Below, one piece after another: positions 1-9,308 of a stretch of 64,000 nt of DNA (the stretch's first letter is position 1; each line of letters opens with the position of its first letter). Position numbers and translations under genes: made by a program. The notes below the pieces were generated by a model. That model saw nothing but the letters and a program-made list of their open reading frames with translations, had not been told where the DNA came from and ran no database searches. Source of the stretch: Sphingobacteriales bacterium 44-15 (GTDB lineage: Bacteria; Bacteroidota; Bacteroidia; Chitinophagales; Chitinophagaceae); contig MKWG01000026.1 of NCBI GenBank assembly GCA_001899685.1, positions 44,023 to 108,022 of the forward strand, written 5' to 3'.

Positions 1-2
1 TA

Positions 3-1280
3 GATTCTGTAGTCTTATGTGAGCTCTGCAGGCTGTCAGGTTATCCGTTTGTAATTGCACACTGCAATTTCAATCTCAGGGGAAAAGAAAGTGAAGAAGA
101 TGAAATTTTTGTAAGGCAGCTTGCCGACCGCTATCAGGTCCCCATACTGGTAAAGCGTTTTAATGCCATTGAATTTGCCGGACAACACAAAACTTCCATA
201 CAGGTAGCAGCCCGTGAGCTCAGGTATGACTGGTTCAATGATATCGTAAACGGAAATGATTTACGCGGTTATCCCGATAATAATACTATTCCCCGCTACA
301 TCGTAACGGCACATCATGCGGATGACAACATTGAAACAGTATTAATGAATCTCTTTAAGGGAACAGGCATAACGGGGATGAAAGGGATGCTGCCCAAAAC
401 AGGAAAACTCCTGCGGCCGCTTTTGTTTGCTCCCAAAGCCCGGCTACACAGCTTTGCAGCCGGGCAGCAGCTCTCTTACCGGGAAGATTCAAGTAATTTA
501 TCAGACAAATACTCCCGTAATTATATCCGCCACCAGGTTTTGCCACTGATAGAAAAGATCTATCCCGGCGCTGCGGAAAACATCACCACCAGTATTGAGC
601 GATTCAGGGAAACGGCCTTTCTGTACCATGAAGCCATTGGTCAATACAGGAAAAAGCTGCTGCAATACAGGAACAATGATGTATACATACCTGTGTTAAA
701 ACTGTCTGCCGTAATTCCGCTACATACTGTAATGTATGAAATTGCAAAACAATATGGCTTTACTTCCGGGCAAACAGGCGAGATAGTAAAGCTGCTCCAC
801 AGTGACAGTGGAAAATATATACTCAGCTCCTCCCATCGCATATTGAAAAACCGTAACTGGCTCATTATTTCTCCTGTCACGGAAGTTGCTCAGCAGATCA
901 GGGTGATTGAGTCCGGAGCAGACATTATTTATTTCGAAGACGGCTGCCTCAGCATGAAGAAGAAAAAGCTGGCGCCGGCTTTTATTAAAACCGGCGCCGA
1001 TGCTGCCGTGGCAATGCTGGATATAAAACATATCCGGTTTCCCCTCCTGCTCCGGAAATGGCAACCCGGCGACTATTTTTATCCTCTTGGTATGCCCAAG
1101 AAAAAAAAGCTGTCACGTTTTTTTATTGATAAAAAGCTGTCGCTTGCCGATAAAGAGCATGTATGGGTACTGGAGATGAATAAAAAGATCATCTGGGTGA
1201 TCAACCACCGGATTGACGACCGGTTTAAAGTCACGGATAATACGAAGGAAATACTGGAGCTTCAATTCCGACCCGCTTAG
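3..1280 (+). CDS. tilS: tRNA(Ile)-lysidine synthase, 5'-truncated by window edge
   Basis: The frame is open from base 3 to the stop at 1278-1280, so the gene begins before the window. The first visible residues, DSVVLCELCRLSG, follow directly from the ATP-binding SGGxDS loop; only DS remains. Further on are HCNFNLRG, the AARELRYDWF segment and HHADDNIET, all hallmarks of the PP-loop domain of TilS, followed by the C-terminal substrate-binding domain with a WQPGDYFYPLGM motif. TilS adds lysine to cytidine 34 of tRNA-Ile(CAU) so that it reads AUA codons, in the cytoplasm. The first internal ATG at 345 lies inside the catalytic domain and is not the start. The stop overlaps the 3' end of the convergent rhomboid gene by 4 bp. 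Confidence 0.93.
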   Translation, partial: DSVVLCELCRLSGYPFVIAHCNFNLRGKESEEDEIFVRQLADRYQVPILVKRFNAIEFAGQHKTSIQVAARELRYDWFNDIVNGNDLRGYPDNNTIPRYIVTAHHADDNIETVLMNLFKGTGITGMKGMLPKTGKLLRPLLFAPKARLHSFAAGQQLSYREDSSNLSDKYSRNYIRHQVLPLIEKIYPGAAENITTSIERFRETAFLYHEAIGQYRKKLLQYRNNDVYIPVLKLSAVIPLHTVMYEIAKQYGFTSGQTGEIVKLLHSDSGKYILSSSHRILKNRNWLIISPVTEVAQQIRVIESGADIIYFEDGCLSMKKKKLAPAFIKTGADAAVAMLDIKHIRFPLLLRKWQPGDYFYPLGMPKKKKLSRFFIDKKLSLADKEHVWVLEMNKKIIWVINHRIDDRFKVTDNTKEILELQFRPA

Positions 1281-1921
1281 CGGTTTAATATACTGCGCAT
1301 AAAATCTCCCAGTACATCGGTATGGTTGGTGGAAAACGCTTTTACGGCAATAACTGTAAATACAACGCCAAAAAGCGCTCCAAAGAAATGAGCCACGTGG
1401 CCAATATTACCTGTGCCTTTTTTAGCAAGATAAGCGGAAAGCGCAAGGAACAGGATACCAAACACATACCCGGGTATATCAAAAGGAATGAACATGAACC
1501 GTATAGGTAACTGCGGCTGTAGCACAATACCGGCAAAGATAACTGCGGATACAGCTCCTGAGGCTCCGAGGGCGGTATAGCCATACACATTTTTGTATTT
1601 TATGTAATCCGGGATCGTAGACACAATCAAGGCGCCTATATACATAATTATAAAGAACAGCTTTCCTTTTTCTCCAAAGAAATATGGTGCAGAAAAAAGA
1701 TGATCTTCTACAAATACGCCAAACGAGTAAAGCGACAGCATGTTAAATGAAAGGTGTATATAATCTGCATGGATCAATCCGTAGGACAGAAACCTGTAAT
1801 ACTGGCGGTTATTCTTTATCACAGCAGGCCAAAAGATAAGCTCAGCCTTCATTTTATCGTTATTAAGCGACACTATGGATACTATACAGGTAATGATAAC
1901 AATGATCAGTGTAATGGACAT
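1277..1921 (-). CDS. Rhomboid family intramembrane serine protease
   Basis: This 214-residue protein is almost entirely membrane segments. The catalytic serine is in GASG (Ser121) and the partner histidine in AHFFGALFG (His178), matching the GxSG and AHxxG signatures of rhomboids. The conserved HLSFNML segment (His56, Asn60) supplies the oxyanion-side residues. Rhomboids cut transmembrane helices of other proteins inside the bilayer; the substrate cannot be read from sequence. It lies 58 bp downstream of rlmH on the same strand and could be the last gene of that transcript. It is convergent with tilS. Confidence 0.9.
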   Translation of the reverse strand: MSITLIIVIITCIVSIVSLNNDKMKAELIFWPAVIKNNRQYYRFLSYGLIHADYIHLSFNMLSLYSFGVFVEDHLFSAPYFFGEKGKLFFIIMYIGALIVSTIPDYIKYKNVYGYTALGASGAVSAVIFAGIVLQPQLPIRFMFIPFDIPGYVFGILFLALSAYLAKKGTGNIGHVAHFFGALFGVVFTVIAVKAFSTNHTDVLGDFMRSILNR

Positions 1922-1979
1922 GCAGAGATTTTTACGAAGATAATAGAAAGCATGTTAAGCGGCGTTATCCTGCGTTAAA

Positions 1980-2453
1980 TTATGCATGGTGATATTTTTC
2001 ATTCCGTAAAATAGTGCAGGCACGGTATACCTGCTCTGCAAGAATAAGACGGACAAGCTGGTGAGGAAAAGTGAGCTTTGATAACGACCATATATAATTA
2101 GCACGTTGGATAACCGACTCATGAAGCCCGTATGCGCCTCCTATTAAAAAAATGAGCTGCTTCACGCTTTCATTGGCCTTTGCCTGTAAAAAAGCGGCAA
2201 GGGCCGGGGAGCTCATAGACTTACCCGTTTCATCCAGCGCTACAAGAAAATCGTCCTTTTTCAAAAAATCAAACAGGGAGGCTGCTTCTTTTTGCTTTAG
2301 TTCAGCTTCCTGTAAAACAGCAGCATTCTTAGGGGGAACGATGATCTTCCAATCTATGGGATAATACCGCGCAATACGTTTGGTAAAATCTTCTACGCCT
2401 GGCCTGACGTATAGCTCATGCGCTCTTCCTATAGCATAAAAGTGGATCTTCAT
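1980..2453 (-). CDS. rlmH: 23S rRNA pseudouridine(1915) N3-methyltransferase RlmH
   Basis: The 157-residue protein has the usual length and the family's end signature: LSKLTFPHQLVRLILAEQ followed by VYRACTILRNEKYHH. The GGAYG segment belongs to the SPOUT knot that binds S-adenosylmethionine. RlmH methylates pseudouridine 1915 in helix 69 of 23S rRNA on assembled ribosomes. Its start lies only 4 bp after the stop of the polysaccharide deacetylase gene on the same strand, so this housekeeping gene is probably co-transcribed with the exopolysaccharide operon, unless it has its own promoter inside that gene. Confidence 0.95.
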   Translation of the reverse strand: MKIHFYAIGRAHELYVRPGVEDFTKRIARYYPIDWKIIVPPKNAAVLQEAELKQKEAASLFDFLKKDDFLVALDETGKSMSSPALAAFLQAKANESVKQLIFLIGGAYGLHESVIQRANYIWSLSKLTFPHQLVRLILAEQVYRACTILRNEKYHHA

Positions 2454-2457
2454 ACTA

Positions 2458-3525
2458 TCAGTGCCTGGTTTGCTTCAAAATATTTTCCGCCAGCTTCGAC
2501 ATGGTAACAGACTGAAAATTATATTTCAAATGCAGCTTTTTATAGTGCTTCAAAATTTTCTCCAGGAATGCAAAATTCTTATCCTGGTTTATCCCAAAGT
2601 TATGCGGGTGCCACCACAAATGATAAGTCAGGTTGTTTTTAGCAGCATAGGTCATTCCCTTCTTTATCCTCATCAGCCTGAGCGGTTCTAATATTGCCAG
2701 AGAAGGGGAATAAGGACGAAGAAGTCGGCTGGAAGGAATATCCACGGGGAATTTACTTTGGAGATATTCCATGCTGTAACAATTCTGCCCTGATAGATTA
2801 ATATAGGAATCCATCATCCTGAGCACTCTTCTAAAAACTTTCTTCAATCCTGAACCGTATGAGCCACCGATGGAGAACAGCAATCTCAAAGGAACACTTT
2901 TTATCTCCTTTGTTGAATCATATATCCAATGCGCCTCATTCCCCCTGTAAGCCGTGATCCCCAGGGCTGTGCACACTTCAGCATACAATGGATTGTATTG
3001 ATTGCGCGGGAAGATGACAGAAGTAACAAAGATCCCATAGGTTAATGCTATATTCTTCGCGGCAACCATGTCTGCCCTGAACTGTTCTATTGTTTGTCCG
3101 GGCGCCAGGCAATAATAATGAGAAAAAGTATGCGTGCTGATCTCGTGTTGCGGATGTTGCCGGATAGCTTTAATTAACAAAGGTGCATAATGAAAGGGGT
3201 CGTTCGTGTAATCATCCCCGAGCGTTTCCAGGTACCCGTTATAAGGAGACAGGTTTGCATCATTATAAGAAGGTAAGTTTTGGGGGACATTTGCCAGCAA
3301 TGCAGCCTTTGATTCAAAAAAAAGAAAACCTACTGTCGCAAAAGTTGCTTTTATATCATAAGCGCCAAAGGCATCAAGCAGCTTTGGGATTACAGTATGC
3401 ACACCTGCAATATTTTTTCCGTATTGCCGGATAGTAACAATATCACGCACTCCCCACATCAGCTCAAAGTCTAATGACACAACAAAATTTCCATGATTCA
3501 TCGTTAACGGCTGCATAAATATCAA
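2458..3525 (-). CDS. Polysaccharide deacetylase family protein (NodB-like)
   Basis: The 355-residue protein begins with FVVSLDFELMWGV, the first catalytic motif of NodB-type carbohydrate esterases (CE4), and carries HEISTHTFSH, which supplies the metal-binding histidine pair. Such enzymes remove N- or O-acetyl groups from polysaccharides. No signal peptide is evident, which suggests a cytoplasmic or membrane-associated role in tailoring the glycan made by this locus. Starts at 3525, 3516 and 3501 are all possible; the last gives the compact N terminus seen in relatives. It sits 15 bp after the upstream glycosyltransferase gene and 4 bp before rlmH. Confidence 0.85.
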   Translation of the reverse strand: MIFMQPLTMNHGNFVVSLDFELMWGVRDIVTIRQYGKNIAGVHTVIPKLLDAFGAYDIKATFATVGFLFFESKAALLANVPQNLPSYNDANLSPYNGYLETLGDDYTNDPFHYAPLLIKAIRQHPQHEISTHTFSHYYCLAPGQTIEQFRADMVAAKNIALTYGIFVTSVIFPRNQYNPLYAEVCTALGITAYRGNEAHWIYDSTKEIKSVPLRLLFSIGGSYGSGLKKVFRRVLRMMDSYINLSGQNCYSMEYLQSKFPVDIPSSRLLRPYSPSLAILEPLRLMRIKKGMTYAAKNNLTYHLWWHPHNFGINQDKNFAFLEKILKHYKKLHLKYNFQSVTMSKLAENILKQTRH

Positions 3526-3540
3526 TGCCCTTTTATATCA

Positions 3541-4614
3541 TTAAGATTGAAGAAGTCGCTTATATAACTCCAGGTAATGATCAGTCATCACTTCAATATC
3601 GAATTTTTGAACTTCTTTAAAATTTATCTCGGACTGCTGCTTCGCAAAAGACTTATCGTCAGCTATTTTTTTAATTTTTTGGGTTAATGCTTCCACGTCA
3701 CCTGTTTTAAACAATGCGTACTCATTGTTCGAAAACATTTCTTTGATGCCATTGACATCTGTACCAAGGAAGGGCGTGCCGGAAGCCATTGCTTCCAGTG
3801 CCACACAGGATAAACCCTCCCAATGGCTGGAGAGGATATTGATATCAACAGATTTCATAAGTCCCGGGATATCCTTCCTTACTCCCATAAAATGTACACG
3901 ATGCGCCACATTCAGGTCCCGGGCCAGTTGCATACATTCTTTCTCGGTATACCCCTGCCCGGCAAAATATAAATGATAGCGATCGTCGAGGTGCTGCATG
4001 GCCTTTATCACCGTATCCTGGTCTTTTGCATCGCTGAACGCTGCCACCATTAATAAGGAAACCTGGTTTTCGGGAAGCGGTACCGGCACAGCCTCAGACA
4101 GTTCTTTAACATTGACACCGTTATATATCACAGGAATATCGGGGTGCCCTATCCTGTTCCATAATACCTCTTTCACGCTTTCACTTATCGCGATCAGGGC
4201 ATCAAACCTGTCGTATATGAATTTGTCCACCGGCTGTAAATAGGGTTTGGTAAACCGCCTGTTGGAATTGCTGTGTTCAGTCAAAACATATTTTGCTTTC
4301 CGGTTAGCAGGTCTTATTATCTTGGCAAGGGATGTCCAGTATATAGCGGGGAAAAGATGAACATGAACAATATCGTACTTGTCAAAATATTTAGCTGCTT
4401 TAAACACGTTGTAAGGGGAATATAAATGCCTGGATCTTATATTCATAACCCTGACATTCCTGCTCAATAAAGTTTCGAGAAATGGACCTTTATCTTCGTT
4501 AAATAACAGTACATCAGCAGCAATTGCCTTCTTATTCATTACAGGCACAAAATCAGCGACCAGTTTCTGAGCTCCACCTGCAGTAAGAGAATTAATAACA
4601 TGTAAAACTTTCAT
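3541..4614 (-). CDS. Glycosyltransferase family 4 (GT-B fold)
   Basis: The 357-residue protein opens with INSLTAGGAQKLVADF, the acceptor-side glycine-rich loop of GT4 enzymes. Its C-terminal half has SSHWEGLSCVALEAMASGTP, which contains the E-x7-E nucleotide-sugar binding motif. It would add one sugar from a nucleotide donor to a lipid-linked glycan at the inner face of the cytoplasmic membrane. Donor and linkage cannot be read from sequence. It lies 21 bp downstream of the Wzy-like gene in the exopolysaccharide operon. Confidence 0.9.
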   Translation of the reverse strand: MKVLHVINSLTAGGAQKLVADFVPVMNKKAIAADVLLFNEDKGPFLETLLSRNVRVMNIRSRHLYSPYNVFKAAKYFDKYDIVHVHLFPAIYWTSLAKIIRPANRKAKYVLTEHSNSNRRFTKPYLQPVDKFIYDRFDALIAISESVKEVLWNRIGHPDIPVIYNGVNVKELSEAVPVPLPENQVSLLMVAAFSDAKDQDTVIKAMQHLDDRYHLYFAGQGYTEKECMQLARDLNVAHRVHFMGVRKDIPGLMKSVDINILSSHWEGLSCVALEAMASGTPFLGTDVNGIKEMFSNNEYALFKTGDVEALTQKIKKIADDKSFAKQQSEINFKEVQKFDIEVMTDHYLELYKRLLQS

Positions 4615-4635
4615 GAACTGACTATTTTTTATTGC

Positions 4636-5892
4636 TTATTTCAGGTATGCCGCTATATCGGGATTAAATTGTTCTAATTGCATCTCTAATTGCTCCGTTT
4701 TCTGGATCATGAGTTTTTCAAAATGAAACAGAATAAAGAAAATAAAGAAATATTCGTTGGCAAGCAGGTCGCCGGAAAACATTGAATTCAAACCAAAATA
4801 AACAAACGTGGCAACCAACATCCGTAGTTTTCTTGACTTAAAAATCAGCTTATGATATTTTAAAACACTGATATAAATGAGCGCCAGAATAACTAAAGAT
4901 ATTATTCCGTTCTCAAAATAAAGCTCTGCTAAAATATTATGAGGATACCTTCTCGCATCCTTATGGTTTATAACGTAGCCAAAATTACCTGTACCCGTGC
5001 CAAAAAGAAAACTGACGATGCCGGAAAACTGAAGAGCAACATCTATCAGCACTTCCCGCTCCTCTGCCGATGTATTTTTGCCGGAATATCTTTCGATAAA
5101 AAATGAAGAAGAAAAAAAATCAATTGCATTCAGCAACAAAATAAATACCGCGAATATCAATATTAAAAAGAATATCGTTTTAACATTCACCGATATATTC
5201 TCATTAGCAAAAAATATTACGCATCCGCCAAGCAATGCGATAATAGGGCCTTTTGATCCCGCGGTGATCATATACAAAAACAGCACCAGCATATATCCGT
5301 ATAAGAAAAGATTACGCGATTTTTTCTTAGTAATGAACAGCGCCATAAGAAACAGAAAACCAAGGTACCGGGCTATCCATATCGGATTTAAACCACCATA
5401 CGAATCAGAATCCTGTTCAAACCCCAGCCTGACGACCTCTCCCTGCACCTGCATAGATTTAAAGAAAGAAATAGGGTCGCCACACCTGCTATACAAAAGA
5501 ATCAAAAAAACAGCGCCACAAAAGACAGAGACCTTAGCATAAAGCTCATAATTATTTACTATGACCGGCGCATATAAAAAAAACAAAATAATCCAGGTGT
5601 ATAAAATAAGTATTTTGCTGAACCCGTAATTGGGCGCATTCGTATAAAGGAGCCCTATACACAAAACCACAAGCAGCATAATAAGATACCTGATTTCCGG
5701 TATCGATTGTATTTTGGGACGCCGCAGAAACGCAAATGAAATATAAAAAAGCATGCTGATCGTGAACAATCCAGCAGGAGCAATAAGGAATGCTTTGAGC
5801 GCGATAGGAAAAAAGAATGCCGAATAGCTAAAGAAAGTAGGTATTGCAATCCAAAATGCTAAAAACTTATTTGTTTTATTGATGCCATCCAT
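4636..5892 (-). CDS. O-antigen ligase/polymerase (Wzy-like) membrane protein
   Basis: The 418-residue protein consists of about ten or more hydrophobic segments with a long periplasmic-type loop near residues 255-320 containing RYSGKNTSAEEREVLIDVAL and RRYPHNILAELYFENG. The PHN-xxLxxxxxxG pattern is the usual Wzy_C/O-antigen ligase signature. It probably polymerises undecaprenyl-linked repeat units in the periplasm. The gene looks richer in A+T than its neighbours, as is common for Wzy genes. It lies 65 bp after the tyrosine-kinase gene and 21 bp before a glycosyltransferase gene. Confidence 0.82.
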   Translation of the reverse strand: MDGINKTNKFLAFWIAIPTFFSYSAFFFPIALKAFLIAPAGLFTISMLFYISFAFLRRPKIQSIPEIRYLIMLLVVLCIGLLYTNAPNYGFSKILILYTWIILFFLYAPVIVNNYELYAKVSVFCGAVFLILLYSRCGDPISFFKSMQVQGEVVRLGFEQDSDSYGGLNPIWIARYLGFLFLMALFITKKKSRNLFLYGYMLVLFLYMITAGSKGPIIALLGGCVIFFANENISVNVKTIFFLILIFAVFILLLNAIDFFSSSFFIERYSGKNTSAEEREVLIDVALQFSGIVSFLFGTGTGNFGYVINHKDARRYPHNILAELYFENGIISLVILALIYISVLKYHKLIFKSRKLRMLVATFVYFGLNSMFSGDLLANEYFFIFFILFHFEKLMIQKTEQLEMQLEQFNPDIAAYLK

Positions 5893-5957
5893 AATAATGC
5901 TTCAATTAGCCTCAGCTCACTTCACAAAAACACCTGAAATATATTTTTATACGCATT

Positions 5958-8390
5958 CTAATGACTTTTCTTTCTAAACCAGGCTGCAATCCCTTTTCTT
6001 CGTCTTTCCGGAGCATCGAAATATTCTGAGAAACCATAATTTTTATAGTTTTTATATTTCATATAGCTTCGCCCTTCACCTACTCTGTTGATAACAGTAG
6101 TATATAATCCGCCGGAAGTATTTTCCCTGATCTTTTTGTTAAGTTCTTTCAGAACAAACTTAAATGTGAAACTGTGACGAAGCACAACAATATTTACATC
6201 AGCGTATATGCCCAGCAATGAAGAATCAGTAACCAGGCTATAAGGCGGCGTATCCAGGATCACGTAATCAAATTTCTTCTTCAGTTCGTCCATCATTATC
6301 TTCATCCTGGGACCCAATATTAATTCAGCCGGATTAGGAGGGATGGGCCCGGCCGGTAATAATGAGAAATCATCATTAAAGCCAGGGACTTCATATAATA
6401 AACTATCCAGGGAAACAGTTGCATTACTTAAGAAATTACTGATCCCCTTTTCAGAAACCACTTTGAGCGCCTGGCTCAACCGTGGTTTTCTAAGATCGAA
6501 CTCCAGTACAACAACTTTCTTATCCAGCAGGGCAAAACTGGCTGCCAGGTTCAGGCTTACAAAAGATTTTCCCTCTTCAGGGCGGTGAGATGTTATCAGG
6601 ATCACCTGAGGCTCTTTACCATCATTCCTTGTAAACCCAACATTGGTACGGATAACACGAAATTGTTCGGCAATAATAGAGCGGCTTCCTCTTTCAACCA
6701 CAATCGGGGATTTTTCTTTCTTTGCATACGAGATTTCCCCAAGAACCGGGGCATTACAGCCCTGCTCTACTTCATCCTTGTCTCCAATTTTATTATCCAG
6801 TAAACTCCTGATATATATTATTACTGCCGGCAGGAAAACCCCCAGCAATACTGAAATCACAAGAACAAGCTGTTTTTTAGGGCTAACGATACCCGTGCTC
6901 CTGGCTTGCTCAATACTACGGGAATCTGCGGTAATAGAAGCCAGCGTAATAGCAGCCTCCTCCTTTTTCTGAAGCAGGAAGAAATACAACTGCTCCTTCA
7001 CCGACTGGTCTCTTTTAATTTGTACAAGGTTTTTTTGGATTGTCGGCATGCTCTTTATCCGCATAGAGAGCTCAGCGTCTTTCCTGTTAATATTATCCAA
7101 CGTTATCCGGTACGCTTTTTTCAGGCTCGCGATATTGTCTATCAGGCTTTCCCGCGTATTTTTTACCTGGTTAGCTACGTCTACGGTAATCGGGTTTTTG
7201 GGACCCAGCCTTGTAGTTTGTCTTTCCCGCTCAAGTACTAACTGATTATACGCCTGGATCAATGCTGCCAGAGAAGGCTCCAGGATTCCAGATGCCGAAG
7301 TAACCATTTTACCATTATCCTGATTGTCCTGCAGGCTTGTCTCAAGCGATTCGAGTATATTCAATTGGGTTTCCTGCTGGACCTTTTGCTGATCAACATC
7401 TTTCGCCTGGTCAAGGTATATCTGTCCTTCTGTAGGAATATCAGTGATCTTATTGTTAGTCTGGAACCGCTCCACCTGCCCCTCCACAGTCTGCAGTTCC
7501 CGCTCAATTATAGCTAAGCGCCCATTTAGAAACTCAAGCGTATTCGAGCTAACCTGTTTTTGATCTTCCAGTCCCTGTGATTTATAAATATATATCAGTG
7601 AGCTTAACGTCTCTTTTGCCCTTTTCGCATTATGATCCGTAAGTTCAAGGTTAATAATACTTGCAGTCTTACTGACCGGCTGAATGTTTAAAGCAGCCAG
7701 GTAAGCATTAACAGTACTGTTGACTGAATAAAATTTGAAAAGGTATTTATTTTCAACTGCTGCAGTATCCTCCTTAACAACAGTGGAATCTTCACTATGC
7801 GGGGAAGAATAGTCCAGTTGAAAGATCACACCATTAATGCTATACCATTTTCCCATTGTTACAGGGAGCGTTTGTCCTTTATCCTTATAATTGATCCACC
7901 ATTTATTATCGCTTTTTCTCTGTACCACTTCCCATGTAAACGAGTTGGAAATGGTATCCGGGTTTGCAATTCTTACCGTTAGCGGGAACTCGTCTCCGAA
8001 TACAGATCTGTTGGTAAACTTACCTTCTCTTTTAATATCTAGGAATAATTGTCCTTTCCTTACTGTAGCATCCATCAGGTCGTAGCTATGCAGTACCTCC
8101 ACTTCATTATCTACCAGTTTTCCGCCTTCGCCAAACTGAAGATCTTTTAATAAAGGGTTGTCAAGAAGTCCCGCACCTCCTTTCTTTTCATCTTTCACCA
8201 GGATAGCTGATTTCGCTTTAAATACAGGTTCGGCATATCTGTTATACATAAACCCGAGAGCTACCATGAATATTGTAGATAATAAAATCCATGGCCAGCC
8301 ATTGAGTATATTAACAAAGACCTGCTTAAGATCAACAGTAGATTCGTCTTTTATATCGTTTAATAACGCTCTTGTATTTATAGAATTCAT
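5958..8390 (-). CDS. Polysaccharide biosynthesis tyrosine autokinase (Wzc-like)
   Basis: The 810-residue co-polymerase has an N-terminal Wzz domain (transmembrane segment about residues 33-50), a long periplasmic coiled-coil region, a second membrane segment (about 510-530) and a C-terminal bacterial tyrosine kinase. Walker A is HRPEEGKS (about 602-609), Walker A' is VVVLEFDLRKP (about 626-636) and Walker B is VILDTPP (about 710-716). A tyrosine cluster with SYMKYKNYKNYG near residue 775-786 is the likely autophosphorylation site. It controls polymer length and export by assembling with the Wza-like lipoprotein encoded 6 bp upstream. Confidence 0.93.
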   Translation of the reverse strand: MNSINTRALLNDIKDESTVDLKQVFVNILNGWPWILLSTIFMVALGFMYNRYAEPVFKAKSAILVKDEKKGGAGLLDNPLLKDLQFGEGGKLVDNEVEVLHSYDLMDATVRKGQLFLDIKREGKFTNRSVFGDEFPLTVRIANPDTISNSFTWEVVQRKSDNKWWINYKDKGQTLPVTMGKWYSINGVIFQLDYSSPHSEDSTVVKEDTAAVENKYLFKFYSVNSTVNAYLAALNIQPVSKTASIINLELTDHNAKRAKETLSSLIYIYKSQGLEDQKQVSSNTLEFLNGRLAIIERELQTVEGQVERFQTNNKITDIPTEGQIYLDQAKDVDQQKVQQETQLNILESLETSLQDNQDNGKMVTSASGILEPSLAALIQAYNQLVLERERQTTRLGPKNPITVDVANQVKNTRESLIDNIASLKKAYRITLDNINRKDAELSMRIKSMPTIQKNLVQIKRDQSVKEQLYFFLLQKKEEAAITLASITADSRSIEQARSTGIVSPKKQLVLVISVLLGVFLPAVIIYIRSLLDNKIGDKDEVEQGCNAPVLGEISYAKKEKSPIVVERGSRSIIAEQFRVIRTNVGFTRNDGKEPQVILITSHRPEEGKSFVSLNLAASFALLDKKVVVLEFDLRKPRLSQALKVVSEKGISNFLSNATVSLDSLLYEVPGFNDDFSLLPAGPIPPNPAELILGPRMKIMMDELKKKFDYVILDTPPYSLVTDSSLLGIYADVNIVVLRHSFTFKFVLKELNKKIRENTSGGLYTTVINRVGEGRSYMKYKNYKNYGFSEYFDAPERRRKGIAAWFRKKSH

Positions 8391-8396
8391 TTTCCC

Positions 8397-9167
8397 TTAT
8401 TTTATTCTTGAGATGGCTACAATACCAAGAGATACAAAGCTGGTAATAATAGGTATAAGAATATTCAAATTTTGAGACTGAGCCCCTTTACGTTTTACAG
8501 GTTCAACGTATACTATATCATTTTGCTTGAGGTCATAATAAGGAGATCTCATTATATCGCTGTTGTTAAGGTCGAGGGTAGCTACTTCCACTTTATCAGA
8601 AGTCTTCCTGAGTACCTTTATTGTATTTCTTTTGGCAAAAACGGTCAAATCTCCTGCCATTCCCAATGCTTCCAGGAGATTCATTCTTTCACCGGCAACC
8701 TGCAGTGTAATCGGTCTTGCTACTTCCCCCATTACGGTTACCCTGAAATTGATCAGTGAAGCACTTACTACAGCATCTTTTAAATACGGCACTACAGCAT
8801 CCCTTATGGCAATTTTAGCTTCATCTGTAGTTAATCCGGCCACCTTTACATCCCCAATCCCCGGAATAGTAACATTCCCTGAAGGAGAAATGGTATATAC
8901 ACTCTGCATCACCTGAGAGTTGGTTCCGGCAGCAACCGCCGCACCCATCATATTAAACAACTGGGCTGCTTCAGGGCTGACGCTGCTGATAACGATCTGC
9001 ATCTGGTCGTTGGCCTGCAATTTCAAAGGACTTTCCGCAGCAATACGAACTTCCTGGACCTTGCCCGGATCGCTATTCAAATCCTGAAAATAAGCTAATT
9101 GTTTTCCTGTCTTACAGGAGCCTAAGAAAACAGGAACAAAAATAAAAGCCGAAATTAGTCTGCGCAT
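8397..9167 (-). CDS. Polysaccharide export lipoprotein (Wza-like)
   Basis: The 256-residue protein starts with a lipoprotein signal ending in the lipobox FLGSC, with the lipidated cysteine at residue 18. It has a polysaccharide export domain (SPLKLQANDQMQIVISSVSP) followed by a soluble-ligand-binding beta-grasp domain (INFRVTVMGEVARP) and ends in a hydrophobic segment. It would form the outer-membrane or periplasmic export channel for the polysaccharide. The gene is 6 bp upstream of the Wzc-like kinase, its expected partner, and 141 bp downstream of a glycosyltransferase gene. Confidence 0.92.
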   Translation of the reverse strand: MRRLISAFIFVPVFLGSCKTGKQLAYFQDLNSDPGKVQEVRIAAESPLKLQANDQMQIVISSVSPEAAQLFNMMGAAVAAGTNSQVMQSVYTISPSGNVTIPGIGDVKVAGLTTDEAKIAIRDAVVPYLKDAVVSASLINFRVTVMGEVARPITLQVAGERMNLLEALGMAGDLTVFAKRNTIKVLRKTSDKVEVATLDLNNSDIMRSPYYDLKQNDIVYVEPVKRKGAQSQNLNILIPIITSFVSLGIVAISRIK

Positions 9168-9308
9168 GACAAAAATAATATTTAAAAAAATTGGTGAAAT
9201 CCAACAGGAACTACAACAGTAAATATAATTATAGTTCTGATTGTTGGAGAATGATATCTAATTTATATGTACAAATATTCCTGATCATTATAGTATGGAC
9301 ACGCTATA